NCBI GenBank assembly: GCA_037481715.1
Contig: JBBFLD010000003.1
Coordinates: 62,001 to 126,000, forward strand
Reading direction: 5' to 3'
Length of the DNA stretch: 64,000 nt
DNA from: Rosettibacter sp037481715
GTDB lineage: Bacteria > Bacteroidota > Ignavibacteria > Ignavibacteriales > Melioribacteraceae
A program made the translations under genes and the position numbers. The notes under the pieces were generated by a model. It searched no databases. It was not told the DNA's origin and was given only the letters and a program-made list of their open reading frames with translations. Every line of letters begins with the position of its first letter. Positions within the stretch are counted from its first letter, which is position 1. Shown piece by piece: positions 53,285-62,473 of the stretch.

Positions 53285-54232
53285 TTATTTTACTGCACTT
53301 TCGGGAATTTCGATAGAGCTGTTCCCAGAATTAATAACACATTTAATTCCAAATGGGAATGTAATATTATCTTTAACATGACCATGCCTTACATTATAAA
53401 TTACCGGCACTTTTAATTTTTTGAAATAATCAAATATCACTTCATTAAGTGTAAAAGATTTTTTTTCAGGATTAGTTTCAAAGCAATTGATAAAATCGCC
53501 AAGAATGACTCCATTAATCATATTAAAAACTTTGGCAAGTCGCAGTTGATTTAACATTCTGTCAATTCTGTAAGGAGCTTCATTTATATCTTCTAAAAGC
53601 AAAATTGCTCCTTTAATTTGTTGCTGAGGGAAAAATTCTGTTCCCATCAATGAAGTAAAAAGGCTTAAATTTCCGCCAATAATTTTCCCTTGGGCTCTTC
53701 CTTTTGTCAGAACAAAAAATTTTTCATTTCTTGGATTTTGAAGTTTCCCAATTTTTTTGTTTGAAGTAAGCATTCTCCAGAACAATTCTTCTGTAAAAGG
53801 ACTGATTTCATCCTGAAAATCAACAGCAACCATTGGACCTGAAAAAGTTACAAGTCCACATTTTGTTAAAAATGCCATTTGAAGTGCATTTATGTCACTA
53901 TGTCCAACAAAAATTTTGGGATTGTTGCGAATAAGCTTGTAATCGATTTTATCTAAAAGTCTTGTTGAGCCATAACCGCCGCGGAGAGTAAAAATTGCTT
54001 TGACATTTTTATTTTTGAACATATCATGAAGATCTGAAAGTCGTTGTGTATCTGAACCAGCAAGGTATCCTTCCTGCTGACCGACATTTTTACCAACTTC
54101 AACTCTATAGCCTAAACTTTCGAGATAAGTTATTCCTTTATTGATTTTAGATAAATCATCAGGAGAAGAAGCTGGCGAAATTATGCCAATTACATCACCC
54201 GTTTTAAGCCGTTCTGGTTTGATTATTCCCAT
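53285..54232 (-). CDS. LD-carboxypeptidase (peptidase family S66)
   Basis: A 315-residue serine peptidase that trims peptidoglycan tetrapeptides or cleaves related peptides (LdcA/MccF type). The Ser nucleophile is in FVGHSDINALQ, preceded by the GYGSTRLLDKIDY loop; the partner Glu is in LLEDINEAPYRIDRML and the His in RHGHVKDNITFPFG. It has no signal peptide, as expected for the cytoplasmic recycling enzyme. It lies between the hyd genes and phoU; upstream, 161 bases hold no clear signal except a possible promoter. Confidence 0.92.
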   Translation of the reverse strand: MGIIKPERLKTGDVIGIISPASSPDDLSKINKGITYLESLGYRVEVGKNVGQQEGYLAGSDTQRLSDLHDMFKNKNVKAIFTLRGGYGSTRLLDKIDYKLIRNNPKIFVGHSDINALQMAFLTKCGLVTFSGPMVAVDFQDEISPFTEELFWRMLTSNKKIGKLQNPRNEKFFVLTKGRAQGKIIGGNLSLFTSLMGTEFFPQQQIKGAILLLEDINEAPYRIDRMLNQLRLAKVFNMINGVILGDFINCFETNPEKKSFTLNEVIFDYFKKLKVPVIYNVRHGHVKDNITFPFGIKCVINSGNSSIEIPESAVK

Positions 54233-54393
54233 TAATAAATAATCACTGAACTGGTATTAAATATAAAAAAACTAAAATCTAAAGCAAAGAATTTTTTTAT
54301 TGGAAATTTAATAATTTTTTAGAGATGAGATTTAAGGAATGTAAATTTTAATGACTTTGATATTCGTATAGAATTAAATTAAACCAACCGTAA

Positions 54394-55095
54394 TTACAAT
54401 TCTTGTGATTCTTCCCCTTCTTTTTTCTCTAATTTTTGAAATTTCTTTTTGTGAGAAACAATTTTAGCTTCAATATAAAAGACTAAATCTTCTGCAATGT
54501 TAGTTGCATGGTCTGCTAATCTTTCAATATGTCTGGTTAAAACTATTAAATGTGCAGCAGGTTCAATTAAATTACTATCTGATTGCATTTTAGATACTAA
54601 AAAACGGAATGCCTGTTTATTTAGATTATCCACAACCTCATCATTTTTGATTACAGAATCAGCAAGTTGGCTATCTCCATAAATAAAAGAATCAATTGCA
54701 TTTTTTAACATTTGACGGGCTTGTTTTCCCATTTCGTTAATTTGTGCTTCTATGATTAATGAATTATAATCTTTTGTTTTTTTAATTCTTTGTGCAATGT
54801 TGACTGCAATATCTCCGCATCTTTCGAGCTGATTATTTATCATTAATGCAGAAATGATAAATCTTAAATCTGCAGCAACTGGCTGAAAAAGGGCAAGCAG
54901 GTTTTCGCACTGTGCTTGAATTAGATTGTCATAAGCATCAACTTCAATGTCTCGTGCTTTAACTCCTTTGCATAATTCAACATTGCCTGTTTCGAGTGCA
55001 TTAATAACTCGTTCAACTTGTTCATCAACAAGCGAAGCCATTTTAATTAAATTTGTTTTAAGACTTTCAATTTCTGCTAAAAAATGTTCCCGCAT
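54394..55095 (-). CDS. phoU: Phosphate signalling regulator PhoU
   Basis: A 233-residue all-helical protein that dampens PhoR/PstSCAB signalling when phosphate is plentiful. Two PhoU repeats show the EXXXD metal-binding pattern: KARDIEVDAYDNLIQ and the NDEVVDNLN helix, plus HIERLADHATNIAEDLVFY near the C-terminus. An AAGGGA site precedes the ATG. It is the last gene of the porin-pst operon. No PhoR or PhoB gene is in the operon. Confidence 0.95.
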   Translation of the reverse strand: MREHFLAEIESLKTNLIKMASLVDEQVERVINALETGNVELCKGVKARDIEVDAYDNLIQAQCENLLALFQPVAADLRFIISALMINNQLERCGDIAVNIAQRIKKTKDYNSLIIEAQINEMGKQARQMLKNAIDSFIYGDSQLADSVIKNDEVVDNLNKQAFRFLVSKMQSDSNLIEPAAHLIVLTRHIERLADHATNIAEDLVFYIEAKIVSHKKKFQKLEKKEGEESQEL

Positions 55096-55118
55096 ATTTT
55101 TTCCCTTAATTTTTGAAA

Positions 55119-55880
55119 TTATCCAAATCGACCGCGAATATAATCTTCTGTTTGTTTATTTTCTGGTGCAGTAAATATTTTAACTGTATCAGCATATTCA
55201 ATCAAATTTCCCATATAAAAAAATGCTGTGTAATCACTAACTCTTGCTGCCTGCTGCATGTTGTGAGTAACAATAACAATTGTATAATTATTTTTCAACT
55301 CAAAAATAAGGTCTTCAATTTTAGTTGTAGAAATTGGGTCGAGTGCACTTGCTGGTTCATCCATTAAAAGGATTTCAGGTTCAACAGCAATTGCACGAGC
55401 AATACATAATCTTTGCTGTTGACCGCCGCTTAATGATAAACCACTCTTTTTGAGATTATCTTTAACTTCGTCCCAGAGAGCAGCTTTTCTTAAACTTTTT
55501 TCTACTATTTCATCTAACTCTGTTTTATTTCTAATTCCATTTATCCTTGGTCCGTAAGCAATATTATCATAAATTGACATTGGGAATGGATTTGATTTTT
55601 GAAAAATCATTCCAATTCTTTTTCTTAATTCAACTACATCAATTCTATCTTTATAAATGTTTTTACCATCAACAATAACATCCCCTTCGATTTTAACATT
55701 TTCGATTAAGTCGTTCATTCTATTTAAGCATCTTAAGAATGTAGATTTACCGCATCCTGATGGACCAATTAATGCAGTAACTTTTTTTTCTTTAATGTTC
55801 AAAGAAATATTATTGAGTGCTTTTAGTTTGCCGTAAAATAAATTCAGGTTTTTGACTTTTATTTTGTAATTGTTATCCAT
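55119..55880 (-). CDS. pstB: Phosphate ABC transporter ATPase PstB (second copy)
   Basis: ATPase subunit of the Pst phosphate importer, 253 residues. Walker A is GPSGCGKSTFLRCLNRM, the signature SGGQQQRLCIARAIAV and Walker B LLMDEPASAL are all intact, so the protein should be active. It shares its first base with the stop of the upstream PstB copy, so the two are coupled. The two copies have nearly the same C-terminal half but differ in the N-terminal third, which may reflect partner specificity or gene conversion. Confidence 0.95.
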   Translation of the reverse strand: MDNNYKIKVKNLNLFYGKLKALNNISLNIKEKKVTALIGPSGCGKSTFLRCLNRMNDLIENVKIEGDVIVDGKNIYKDRIDVVELRKRIGMIFQKSNPFPMSIYDNIAYGPRINGIRNKTELDEIVEKSLRKAALWDEVKDNLKKSGLSLSGGQQQRLCIARAIAVEPEILLMDEPASALDPISTTKIEDLIFELKNNYTIVIVTHNMQQAARVSDYTAFFYMGNLIEYADTVKIFTAPENKQTEDYIRGRFG

Positions 55881-56689
55881 CAGCCAAATCTTCCTGCAAT
55901 ATATTCTTCGGTTTGTTTGTTAGATGGATTTGTGAAAATTTTTCTTGTGTTCGAAAATTCAATTAATCTGCCCATGTAAAAGAATGCAGTATAATCACTA
56001 ACTCTTGCAGCCTGCTGCATGTTGTGAGTAACAATTATTATCGTATAATCTTTTTTCAATTCATAAATTAAATCCTCAATTTTAGTAGTAGCAATTGGGT
56101 CAAGAGCACTTGTAGGTTCATCCATTAAAATTACATCTGGATTAAGAGCAATTGTTCTTGCAATACAGAGTCTTTGCTGCTGCCCGCCCGATAAACTTGC
56201 ACCTGAACGATTAAGATTATCTTTGACTTCGTCCCACAATCCAACTTTCTTCAAGCATATTTCAGCAATTTCATTTAACAGCTTTTTATCATTTATGCCA
56301 TTGTATTTTAATCCAGCAACAACATTGTTCATAATTGACATTGTTGGGAAAGGATTTGGTTTTTGAAAAACCATTCCAATATTTCTTCTTAAAATCACCG
56401 GGTCAATATTTTGAATATCAATTCCTTTATAAAATATTTTTCCTGACATTGAACCACCAGCAACTTCATGCATTTTATTTAAGCATCTTAAAAAAGTTGA
56501 TTTGCCGCAGCCAGAAGGACCAATTATTGCAGTAACATTATTCTTAGGTATTGAAATAGTAATTTCATCCAGAGCTTTCACTTCTCCAAAAAATGCAGAA
56601 AGTTTTTCTACTTTAATAATTTCTTCAAATTTCTTTGCTTTTTCTTCCTGTAATGATAATAATTTTGAAATTACATCTGTTTCAATCAT
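55880..56689 (-). CDS. pstB: Phosphate ABC transporter ATPase PstB (first copy)
   Basis: A 269-residue PstB with an N-terminal extension of about 20 residues (ISKLLSLQEEKAKKFEEI) absent from the second copy. Walker A GPSGCGKSTFLRCLNKM, signature SGGQQQRLCIARTIAL and Walker B ILMDEPTSAL are intact. It lies three bases after pstA and overlaps the second copy by one base. Two PstB subunits could make a heterodimer or be used under different conditions. Confidence 0.95.
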   Translation of the reverse strand: MIETDVISKLLSLQEEKAKKFEEIIKVEKLSAFFGEVKALDEITISIPKNNVTAIIGPSGCGKSTFLRCLNKMHEVAGGSMSGKIFYKGIDIQNIDPVILRRNIGMVFQKPNPFPTMSIMNNVVAGLKYNGINDKKLLNEIAEICLKKVGLWDEVKDNLNRSGASLSGGQQQRLCIARTIALNPDVILMDEPTSALDPIATTKIEDLIYELKKDYTIIIVTHNMQQAARVSDYTAFFYMGRLIEFSNTRKIFTNPSNKQTEEYIAGRFG

Positions 56690-56692
56690 AAC

Positions 56693-57544
56693 TCAATTAG
56701 CTTTATATTTTGATTTAGTGATTATTCTAAAAATTATACTGAAAATAGAAATAAATAAAATTAAGACAAGAGCAGCAGTCCATGCCTGAGCATTCCAGTC
56801 TTCAAAAGGTGCACGTGCATAGTCATAAATGTAAACTGTGAGAGATGCAATCGGCTGAAAAACATTTGTTGACCAAAATCTATTGCCAAGAGCTGTAAAT
56901 AAAAGTGGAGCAGTTTCGCCTGCTGCGCGAGACAAAGCAAGAAGAATTCCAGTTGCAATTCCTTTCCATGCTGTTCTAAGAATAATAAAAAGAGAAGTTT
57001 TCCATTTTGGGATTCCAAGACCAAGTCCTGCTTCTCGATAACTATGAGGCACCAATCTAATCATTTCTTCAGTTGTTCTTGTTACTGTTGGAATCATCAA
57101 TATTGCCAGAGCTACACCACCTGCTAATGCTGAGAAATGTTTCATTGGAATTACAACCAGAGTGTAAGCAACAACACCAATTACAATAGATGGTACCCCG
57201 CTTAAAACATCTGTCATAAATCTAAGAACAAAACCAAATTTATTATTTCCAAATTCAGCAAGATAGATACCTGCCATAATTCCCACTGGCAATCCAATCA
57301 AACCGCCCAAACCAACCAAAATTAATGTCCCGACGATCGCATTTGCCATTCCTCCGCCGGGCTCACCAACTGGCTTTGGCATAGAAATAAAGAATTCGAG
57401 ATTTAAATGAGAAATTCCTTTTGAAACAGTGTAATAAAAAATAAATGCCAGAGGAACTATTGCAAGCAATGCTGCAATAAATGTTAAATTCATTATGATG
57501 AAACTGACAATCTTACGATAAATTAGTTTTCGTTTATAATTCAT
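56693..57544 (-). CDS. pstA: Phosphate ABC transporter permease PstA
   Basis: Membrane permease subunit, six helices, with the ABC permease loop GLGIPKWKTSLFIILRTAWKG in the cytoplasmic EAA region (EAGLGLG). A longer frame to 57577 exists, but the ATG at 57544 (MNYKRKLIYRK) overlaps the pstC stop by one base (TAATG) and gives a normal 283-residue protein. It lies between pstC and pstB. Confidence 0.94.
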   Translation of the reverse strand: MNYKRKLIYRKIVSFIIMNLTFIAALLAIVPLAFIFYYTVSKGISHLNLEFFISMPKPVGEPGGGMANAIVGTLILVGLGGLIGLPVGIMAGIYLAEFGNNKFGFVLRFMTDVLSGVPSIVIGVVAYTLVVIPMKHFSALAGGVALAILMIPTVTRTTEEMIRLVPHSYREAGLGLGIPKWKTSLFIILRTAWKGIATGILLALSRAAGETAPLLFTALGNRFWSTNVFQPIASLTVYIYDYARAPFEDWNAQAWTAALVLILFISIFSIIFRIITKSKYKAN

Positions 57545-58533
57545 TATACTCTTTTCCACTTTTTCTCCAGACTCCATACAAGCAATCTTGCAGATGCATT
57601 AATTATTATAGTAATAATAAAAAGAATTAAAGCCAATTCAATTAATGCGCTTAGATATAATTCAGAGGTTGCTTCTGTAAATTCATTAGCAATAATGCTT
57701 GCCATAGTATAACCCGGATCAAACAATGACAAAGAAATAATTGGTCTATTTCCGATAACCATTGTTACAGCCATTGTTTCCCCGATTGCTCTTCCAAGTC
57801 CAAGCATTGTTGCACCAAGAATTCCGGATTTCGAATTCATGAGAACAATTTTAGTTGCTTCCCATTTGGTAGCTCCAAGTGCTAGAGCAGCTTCTTTTTG
57901 AATTGAAGGAACAGATTTCATTATATCTCTTGAAATTGAAGTAATAATTGGAAGAACCATGATTGACAAAATTATTGCAGCTGCAAGCATGCTGAAACCA
58001 TACATTGGTCCTCTGAAAAAAGGCAAAAATCCAAGATGTTCATAAAGAAATGGCTGAACTTCAGAACGAAGCCATGGAACAAGAACAAAGATTCCCCACA
58101 AACCATAAACAATACTTGGTATGCCGGCAAGTAATTCAACAAGAAATGAAAGAGGTTTCTCAAGCCAGCGGGGGGCTAACTCCGATAAATAAATTGCAAC
58201 ACCTAAACTCAATGGAACAGCAATTAAAAGTGCAAGAAATGATGAAACAACAGTTCCAAAAATTGAAGGCAGAGCTCCATAAATTTCTGCAACTGGGTCC
58301 CATGTTGTTTCTGTTAAAAATTTCCAGCCAAATTTTGAAATGGAAAGTTGCGAGCTGATATACATTTCATAACCCATAAGAACTGCAAGAAGAAATACAA
58401 TAATTCCAAATATCAGAGTAAGCTTTTCGTAAAGAAAATCGCCTAAATTTACTTTTCTCTTTTTACTTATTTCTTCGAAATTATTCTTCTTTAACTTTTC
58501 GTTAATCAAGGTATATGATTTATTTTCAAACAT
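57544..58533 (-). CDS. pstC: Phosphate ABC transporter permease PstC
   Basis: Membrane permease subunit of the Pst phosphate importer, 329 residues with six or seven helices. Hallmarks: ELLAGIPSIVYGLWGIFVL and the coupling loop KEAALALGATKWEATKIV, with GLGRAIGETMAVTMVIGN following. The N-terminal ~35 residues are hydrophilic, longer than in many PstC. It follows pstS by 19 bases and overlaps pstA by one base. Confidence 0.95.
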   Translation of the reverse strand: MFENKSYTLINEKLKKNNFEEISKKRKVNLGDFLYEKLTLIFGIIVFLLAVLMGYEMYISSQLSISKFGWKFLTETTWDPVAEIYGALPSIFGTVVSSFLALLIAVPLSLGVAIYLSELAPRWLEKPLSFLVELLAGIPSIVYGLWGIFVLVPWLRSEVQPFLYEHLGFLPFFRGPMYGFSMLAAAIILSIMVLPIITSISRDIMKSVPSIQKEAALALGATKWEATKIVLMNSKSGILGATMLGLGRAIGETMAVTMVIGNRPIISLSLFDPGYTMASIIANEFTEATSELYLSALIELALILFIITIIINASARLLVWSLEKKWKRV

Positions 58534-58552
58534 GCTGATTCAGTCTAATAAT

Positions 58553-59602
58553 TTATTTCACACGAATTGGTTTGCCATTAAGTGTAAGTGAATTTATTTT
58601 TTTCAAATTAAGTTTAATTACAGATTGGGGAAGTGGTGCATAATATAAATCTTCGGCATAGGCTTGACCTTTTTCCATTGCCCATTTTAAAAATTTAACA
58701 AGAGCCTCTGCTTTTGCTTTGTCTTTCATGTCTTTATAAACTAAAAGCCATGTAAATCCAGAAATTGGATAAGAGTCTTTTCCATCTGCATCAGTAATCA
58801 TTGCTCTTAAATCATCAGGCATATTTTTAGATGCACCATCAGATGCAGCAGAAACACTTTTAAAATTTGCTTCAACAAAATTGTTAGATTTATTCTTAAT
58901 TAATGCATAAGGTAAATTATTTTTAACTGCATAAGCTAATTCTACATAACCAATTGCACCATCTGTTTGTTTAATTATTCCAGTAACACCTTCATTTCCT
59001 TTGCCGCCAAGACCAATAGGCCAGTTTACTGATGTATTATAACCTACTTTTTTAGCCCACTCATCACTTACTTTTGAGAGATAATTTGTAAATATAAAAG
59101 TAGTTCCGCTTCCATCTGAACGATGAACAACAATTATACTTTTATTTGGAAGTTTAATATCAGGATTTAATGAAGCAATTCTTTTATCGTTCCACATATA
59201 AATTTTTCCAAGAAAAATATCAGCGATTGTTTTACCATCAAGTTTAATTGGCTTGTTAACTTCTTTCAAGTTATAGCTGAGCACTACAGCACCGAGAACA
59301 GCAGGAATGTGAACAATTTCAGTTCCTCTTTTTTGTTTTGCTTCTTTTAATTGTTCATCGCTCATTGGACCATCGCTTGCACCAAAATCAACTGTTCCTT
59401 CAATCACCTGCTTAATTCCACCACCGCTTCCAATTGATTGATAATTAATTTGAATGCCGGTTAATTTTTTAAATTCATCAAACCACTTTGAATAAATTAC
59501 ATATGGGAATGTGGCTCCTGCAGCATTTAATTGCACTTGTGCAGAAGTTAATGTAAAGGAACTCAATAAAAACAAAAGTAAAGCAATTATCTTAATTCTC
59601 AT
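58553..59602 (-). CDS. pstS: Phosphate-binding protein PstS
   Basis: Periplasmic phosphate-binding subunit, 349 residues with a signal peptide ending at TSAQ. Binding-site blocks: NAAGATFPYVIYSKWFDEF, GSGGGIKQVIEGTVDFGASD, and HRSDGSGTTFIFTNYLS, which contain the Thr, Ser, Asp and Arg ligands. An AAGGAG site precedes the ATG. It lies 21 bases after the porin gene. PstS is classically induced by phosphate limitation, matching the repeat upstream of the porin. Confidence 0.96.
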   Translation of the reverse strand: MRIKIIALLLFLLSSFTLTSAQVQLNAAGATFPYVIYSKWFDEFKKLTGIQINYQSIGSGGGIKQVIEGTVDFGASDGPMSDEQLKEAKQKRGTEIVHIPAVLGAVVLSYNLKEVNKPIKLDGKTIADIFLGKIYMWNDKRIASLNPDIKLPNKSIIVVHRSDGSGTTFIFTNYLSKVSDEWAKKVGYNTSVNWPIGLGGKGNEGVTGIIKQTDGAIGYVELAYAVKNNLPYALIKNKSNNFVEANFKSVSAASDGASKNMPDDLRAMITDADGKDSYPISGFTWLLVYKDMKDKAKAEALVKFLKWAMEKGQAYAEDLYYAPLPQSVIKLNLKKINSLTLNGKPIRVK

Positions 59603-59623
59603 TTTTTTTCTCCTTCTTAATTT

Positions 59624-60649
59624 TTAGAATTCCCAGAAAAAAGTTAATCTTGGAATAACATCATCCCTGCTTCCATTTTTATAAGTCTTCCATTCAACAT
59701 TAGGTGCAAAATGAATGCGAGCAGCAGGTTTATAATCAAAAGCAAGGATTATTAGTGAATAATCATCATTGTGAATTTTAGAATTATTATCATAGAAATC
59801 ATAGCGGCTTACAAGTGTAAATTTATTATTCAAATTATAATATGCCCAGAGAGAAATTCCATAAGTATGCAAATCGGTTAATTGAGCATTATTTTGAAAA
59901 CCATTTTTAATATTTCTGAGTAATGTTTCCAAACCTGCTGAAAAACCGTTGTATTTATAATTACAGAATAATGTTAAAACATAGCTATTAGTTTTTTTGG
60001 TTGAATTGGAAAAATTATCATAAATCGATGATAAAGTTGTAAAATCACCATAAAGAGTAATTATAAAATCATTCAGAGGATAAAATTCGAGCAATCCATA
60101 AAATCTTTTTTGTTTATTGTTCTCTGGACCAGAATTCGCATTATTTCCAATCTTAAACCAATATTTGATTTTACCATCACTCAATAATTTACCTCTTAAA
60201 TCCACTCCCATATCTCTGCTCGAAACAATTCCATTATAATCAAGAATAGTTTTTTCGAGAAATCGATGATTCCATATTCTTGTAGAAACTTCAAAAGCCG
60301 GAGTTGGAGAAACTCCAACAAATAAACTTGAGCCTTCAAAAATATCTGTCCATTCTAAGTAGGCATCTTTAATCCACATATTCATTTTATTGGCAGATGT
60401 ATTTAATAATGAAATATTATCTGCTTCAATTCTAAATCTTGTATTGAATTTTTCGGAGATAGAATAATCTGCAGTTATAAAAATTCTTCTAAATTGAAAT
60501 CCATTCATTCCTTCTTCAGCGGAATTGTGATGATTGAGGTTATAAAAATAATCCCCGAACATTAATCCGCTAAATTTCGGAAGATTTTGAGCATGCAAAA
60601 AATTACTTAAAAGAAAGAACACAATAATTGCTTGAAAACTTAATTTCAT
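59624..60649 (-). CDS. Outer-membrane porin (phosphate-selective porin O/P-like)
   Basis: A 341-residue barrel protein with signal peptide ending at LHAQ. Alternating strands such as FQFRRIFITADYSISEKF and TRFRIEADNISLLN and the ending RLTFFWEF fit an outer-membrane porin, and its position as first gene of a pst operon points to phosphate or polyphosphate uptake (OprP/OprO type). The leader is GA-rich (minus strand, just upstream of the ATG) and complementary to a CT-rich segment beyond the previous gene. A PhoP-box-like repeat is 82 bases upstream. Confidence 0.8.
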   Translation of the reverse strand: MKLSFQAIIVFFLLSNFLHAQNLPKFSGLMFGDYFYNLNHHNSAEEGMNGFQFRRIFITADYSISEKFNTRFRIEADNISLLNTSANKMNMWIKDAYLEWTDIFEGSSLFVGVSPTPAFEVSTRIWNHRFLEKTILDYNGIVSSRDMGVDLRGKLLSDGKIKYWFKIGNNANSGPENNKQKRFYGLLEFYPLNDFIITLYGDFTTLSSIYDNFSNSTKKTNSYVLTLFCNYKYNGFSAGLETLLRNIKNGFQNNAQLTDLHTYGISLWAYYNLNNKFTLVSRYDFYDNNSKIHNDDYSLIILAFDYKPAARIHFAPNVEWKTYKNGSRDDVIPRLTFFWEF

Positions 60650-60730
60650 TTTTTTCTCTCTCTCCTCTAATAAACCCGTATTAGAATATGCAATTATAAT
60701 TAAAATTATCTTGTTTAATTAGCATTGTTA

Positions 60731-60747
60731 TGTTAAGAAAATGTTAA
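60731..60747 (-). promoter_or_regulatory. PhoP-box-like direct repeat upstream of the porin-pst operon
   Basis: On the minus strand TTAACA-N5-TTAACA (60747-60731) is a perfect direct repeat with an 11-base period, the spacing of PhoP boxes in Bacillus. It lies 82 bases before the porin ATG, with TATAAT-like sequence downstream near 60690. A PhoB/PhoP-type regulator under low phosphate is the natural binder; no such gene is in the window. Confidence 0.55.
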
Positions 60748-60762
60748 ATTTCTAGAAGAAAA

Positions 60763-60796
60763 CTGGCGCCCCGCCGGGTTTAAAACGAGACGCCAG
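60763..60796 (-). terminator. Putative intrinsic terminator after the type IX-sorted gene
   Basis: CTGGCG (60763-60768) and CGCCAG (60791-60796) form a 6-bp GC-rich stem around a large loop that has its own CCC-N3-GGG pairing. On the minus strand it is followed by TTTTC. It lies 24 bases past the stop of the beta-helix gene and upstream of the Pho-box-like repeat. The large loop makes it imperfect. Confidence 0.55.
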
Positions 60797-60820
60797 AGGA
60801 AAGAGAGAGAGGAGAGAGAG

Positions 60821-62461
60821 TTACTTCAAAAGCATCATCTTTTTTGAAATCGTATTTCCTTCAGTTTGTAAAGAATAATAATAAATTCCTGTTGATAAAT
60901 TTTCAGCATTCCAATTAATAAAATATGTTCCTGGATTTTTGTACTCACTAACAAGATTTTCTATTAATTGCCCAAGTGAATTATAAACAGATAATTTTAC
61001 ATAAGCAGGTTTTGATAATTTGAAAGTTATTGTTGTTGATGGATTAAATGGATTGGGATAATTTTGATATAAAACAAATTCGGAAGGGATAAATTCATTT
61101 TCTTCAATTGAATTTGTAACACTATAATTTGTACTCTGCGGGTCATAATTTGTCCAACCTTCATCCCAGCGTGGTCCATTAGGTGCAAATGCACCAATAT
61201 AATTTACTTTTGTAAAGAATGGGTCATTTAATCTGTCGTTATTAAAGTTTGCTGCATTGACAGCAGGAGAATTTGTGTTTGGAACTGGATTAGAAGAAGA
61301 TAAATTGAATGGATCAATCAAATTAACATCTGTACTTAAATTAAATGTTTTATTAGCAAATTCTGTATTGTTAAACCATGCAGCAACATCAAAACTATTA
61401 ACATTGGTAGTTAAATTTTTGCCTGTTTGAGAACCAGCAATAATTGTATTTCTAATTTGTAAATTGTTTGATGATGCGCCGTCAGCAGAATTCTGTCCAT
61501 CAATCAAAAGTCCAACTGGATAACCCATAATAATTGAGTTATAAATAGATGTAAGAGTTGACCTTCTTAAATGTGCTCCTCTTTTGAAATTCGGATTAAA
61601 TTGTGTGAAGTCAGGAGTGGATAATGGTCCAATTAAAGTAACATTAGAATAAATTGGCTGGGTTCTTGGTTCATTTAAAGTTCCTGTTCCATCATTATCT
61701 GATTCAAAACCATTGCTGCCGCTTATGTCTGCAATGTTGGGGTCACGTAATCCAAATAGGAACTGACATTTACCTCTGTAACCAAAATCAGTATCAAAAT
61801 CATCATCAACACCTTTATAAGCTATCAAGTATTTGCAATTAACTGTTCCGCCAAACCATTCAAACGAATCATCACCGCTGTAACTAACTTGAACATATTC
61901 AATTACAGTTTTTCTGCCTACACCTGCTAATGTTAATCCATTAATTTCATTATCAGGAAGGAATGCTATGCCGGGAAATTCAATTCTAACATATCTAAGA
62001 ACACCGCTGCTGTCATCATCATTTGGATTATCACCTCCACCGTAAATTGTTCCAGTGCCTCCTTCAATCACTGCAGTGCCTCCGGGAACATTCAATTTAG
62101 CTCTTCCAGCTATAATTATACCACCCCAATCTCCTGCAGCACGCTGTCCAACAGGTTCTTGACTTGTGAACACAATTGGTTTTTCTTTTGTCCCATTTGC
62201 AATAATTTTTGCACCACGATTTATAATTAATGTCCCTTTGGATGATTTTTCTCCATAAATTATTGTTCCTGCAGGAATAGTAAGTGTTGCAGGTTCATTA
62301 ACATTTACAAATCCTCTTAATAAATATTTCTTGCTTGCATCCAGAGTTTTATCTGAATTGATGTTCCCTTCTAATACTTCATCATAAGAAGCTAATTGAG
62401 CAAATGAAGATGATAAAGTAATTAAAGAAAAAAGTAATAATTTTAGAAATTGCTTATACAT
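60821..62461 (-). CDS. Secreted right-handed beta-helix protein with type IX secretion C-terminal sorting domain
   Basis: A 546-residue surface protein. Signal peptide (ending SSFAQ), then an N-terminal TIPAGTIIYGEKSSKGTLII and GDWGGIIIAGRAKLNVPGG region and repeated turns that suggest a parallel beta-helix, with Asp-rich loops (GGGDNPNDDDSSG, KGVDDDFDTDFG) that may bind calcium. From about residue 465, LYQNYPNPFNPSTTITF through a final SKKMMLLK is a type A type IX sorting domain, so the protein is exported and cell-surface attached. AAAGGAGG precedes the ATG. It follows the TonB-dependent receptor gene by 12 bases. Enzymatic activity is not evident. Confidence 0.85.
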   Translation of the reverse strand: MYKQFLKLLLFSLITLSSSFAQLASYDEVLEGNINSDKTLDASKKYLLRGFVNVNEPATLTIPAGTIIYGEKSSKGTLIINRGAKIIANGTKEKPIVFTSQEPVGQRAAGDWGGIIIAGRAKLNVPGGTAVIEGGTGTIYGGGDNPNDDDSSGVLRYVRIEFPGIAFLPDNEINGLTLAGVGRKTVIEYVQVSYSGDDSFEWFGGTVNCKYLIAYKGVDDDFDTDFGYRGKCQFLFGLRDPNIADISGSNGFESDNDGTGTLNEPRTQPIYSNVTLIGPLSTPDFTQFNPNFKRGAHLRRSTLTSIYNSIIMGYPVGLLIDGQNSADGASSNNLQIRNTIIAGSQTGKNLTTNVNSFDVAAWFNNTEFANKTFNLSTDVNLIDPFNLSSSNPVPNTNSPAVNAANFNNDRLNDPFFTKVNYIGAFAPNGPRWDEGWTNYDPQSTNYSVTNSIEENEFIPSEFVLYQNYPNPFNPSTTITFKLSKPAYVKLSVYNSLGQLIENLVSEYKNPGTYFINWNAENLSTGIYYYSLQTEGNTISKKMMLLK

Positions 62462-62473
62462 TAATACCTCCTT

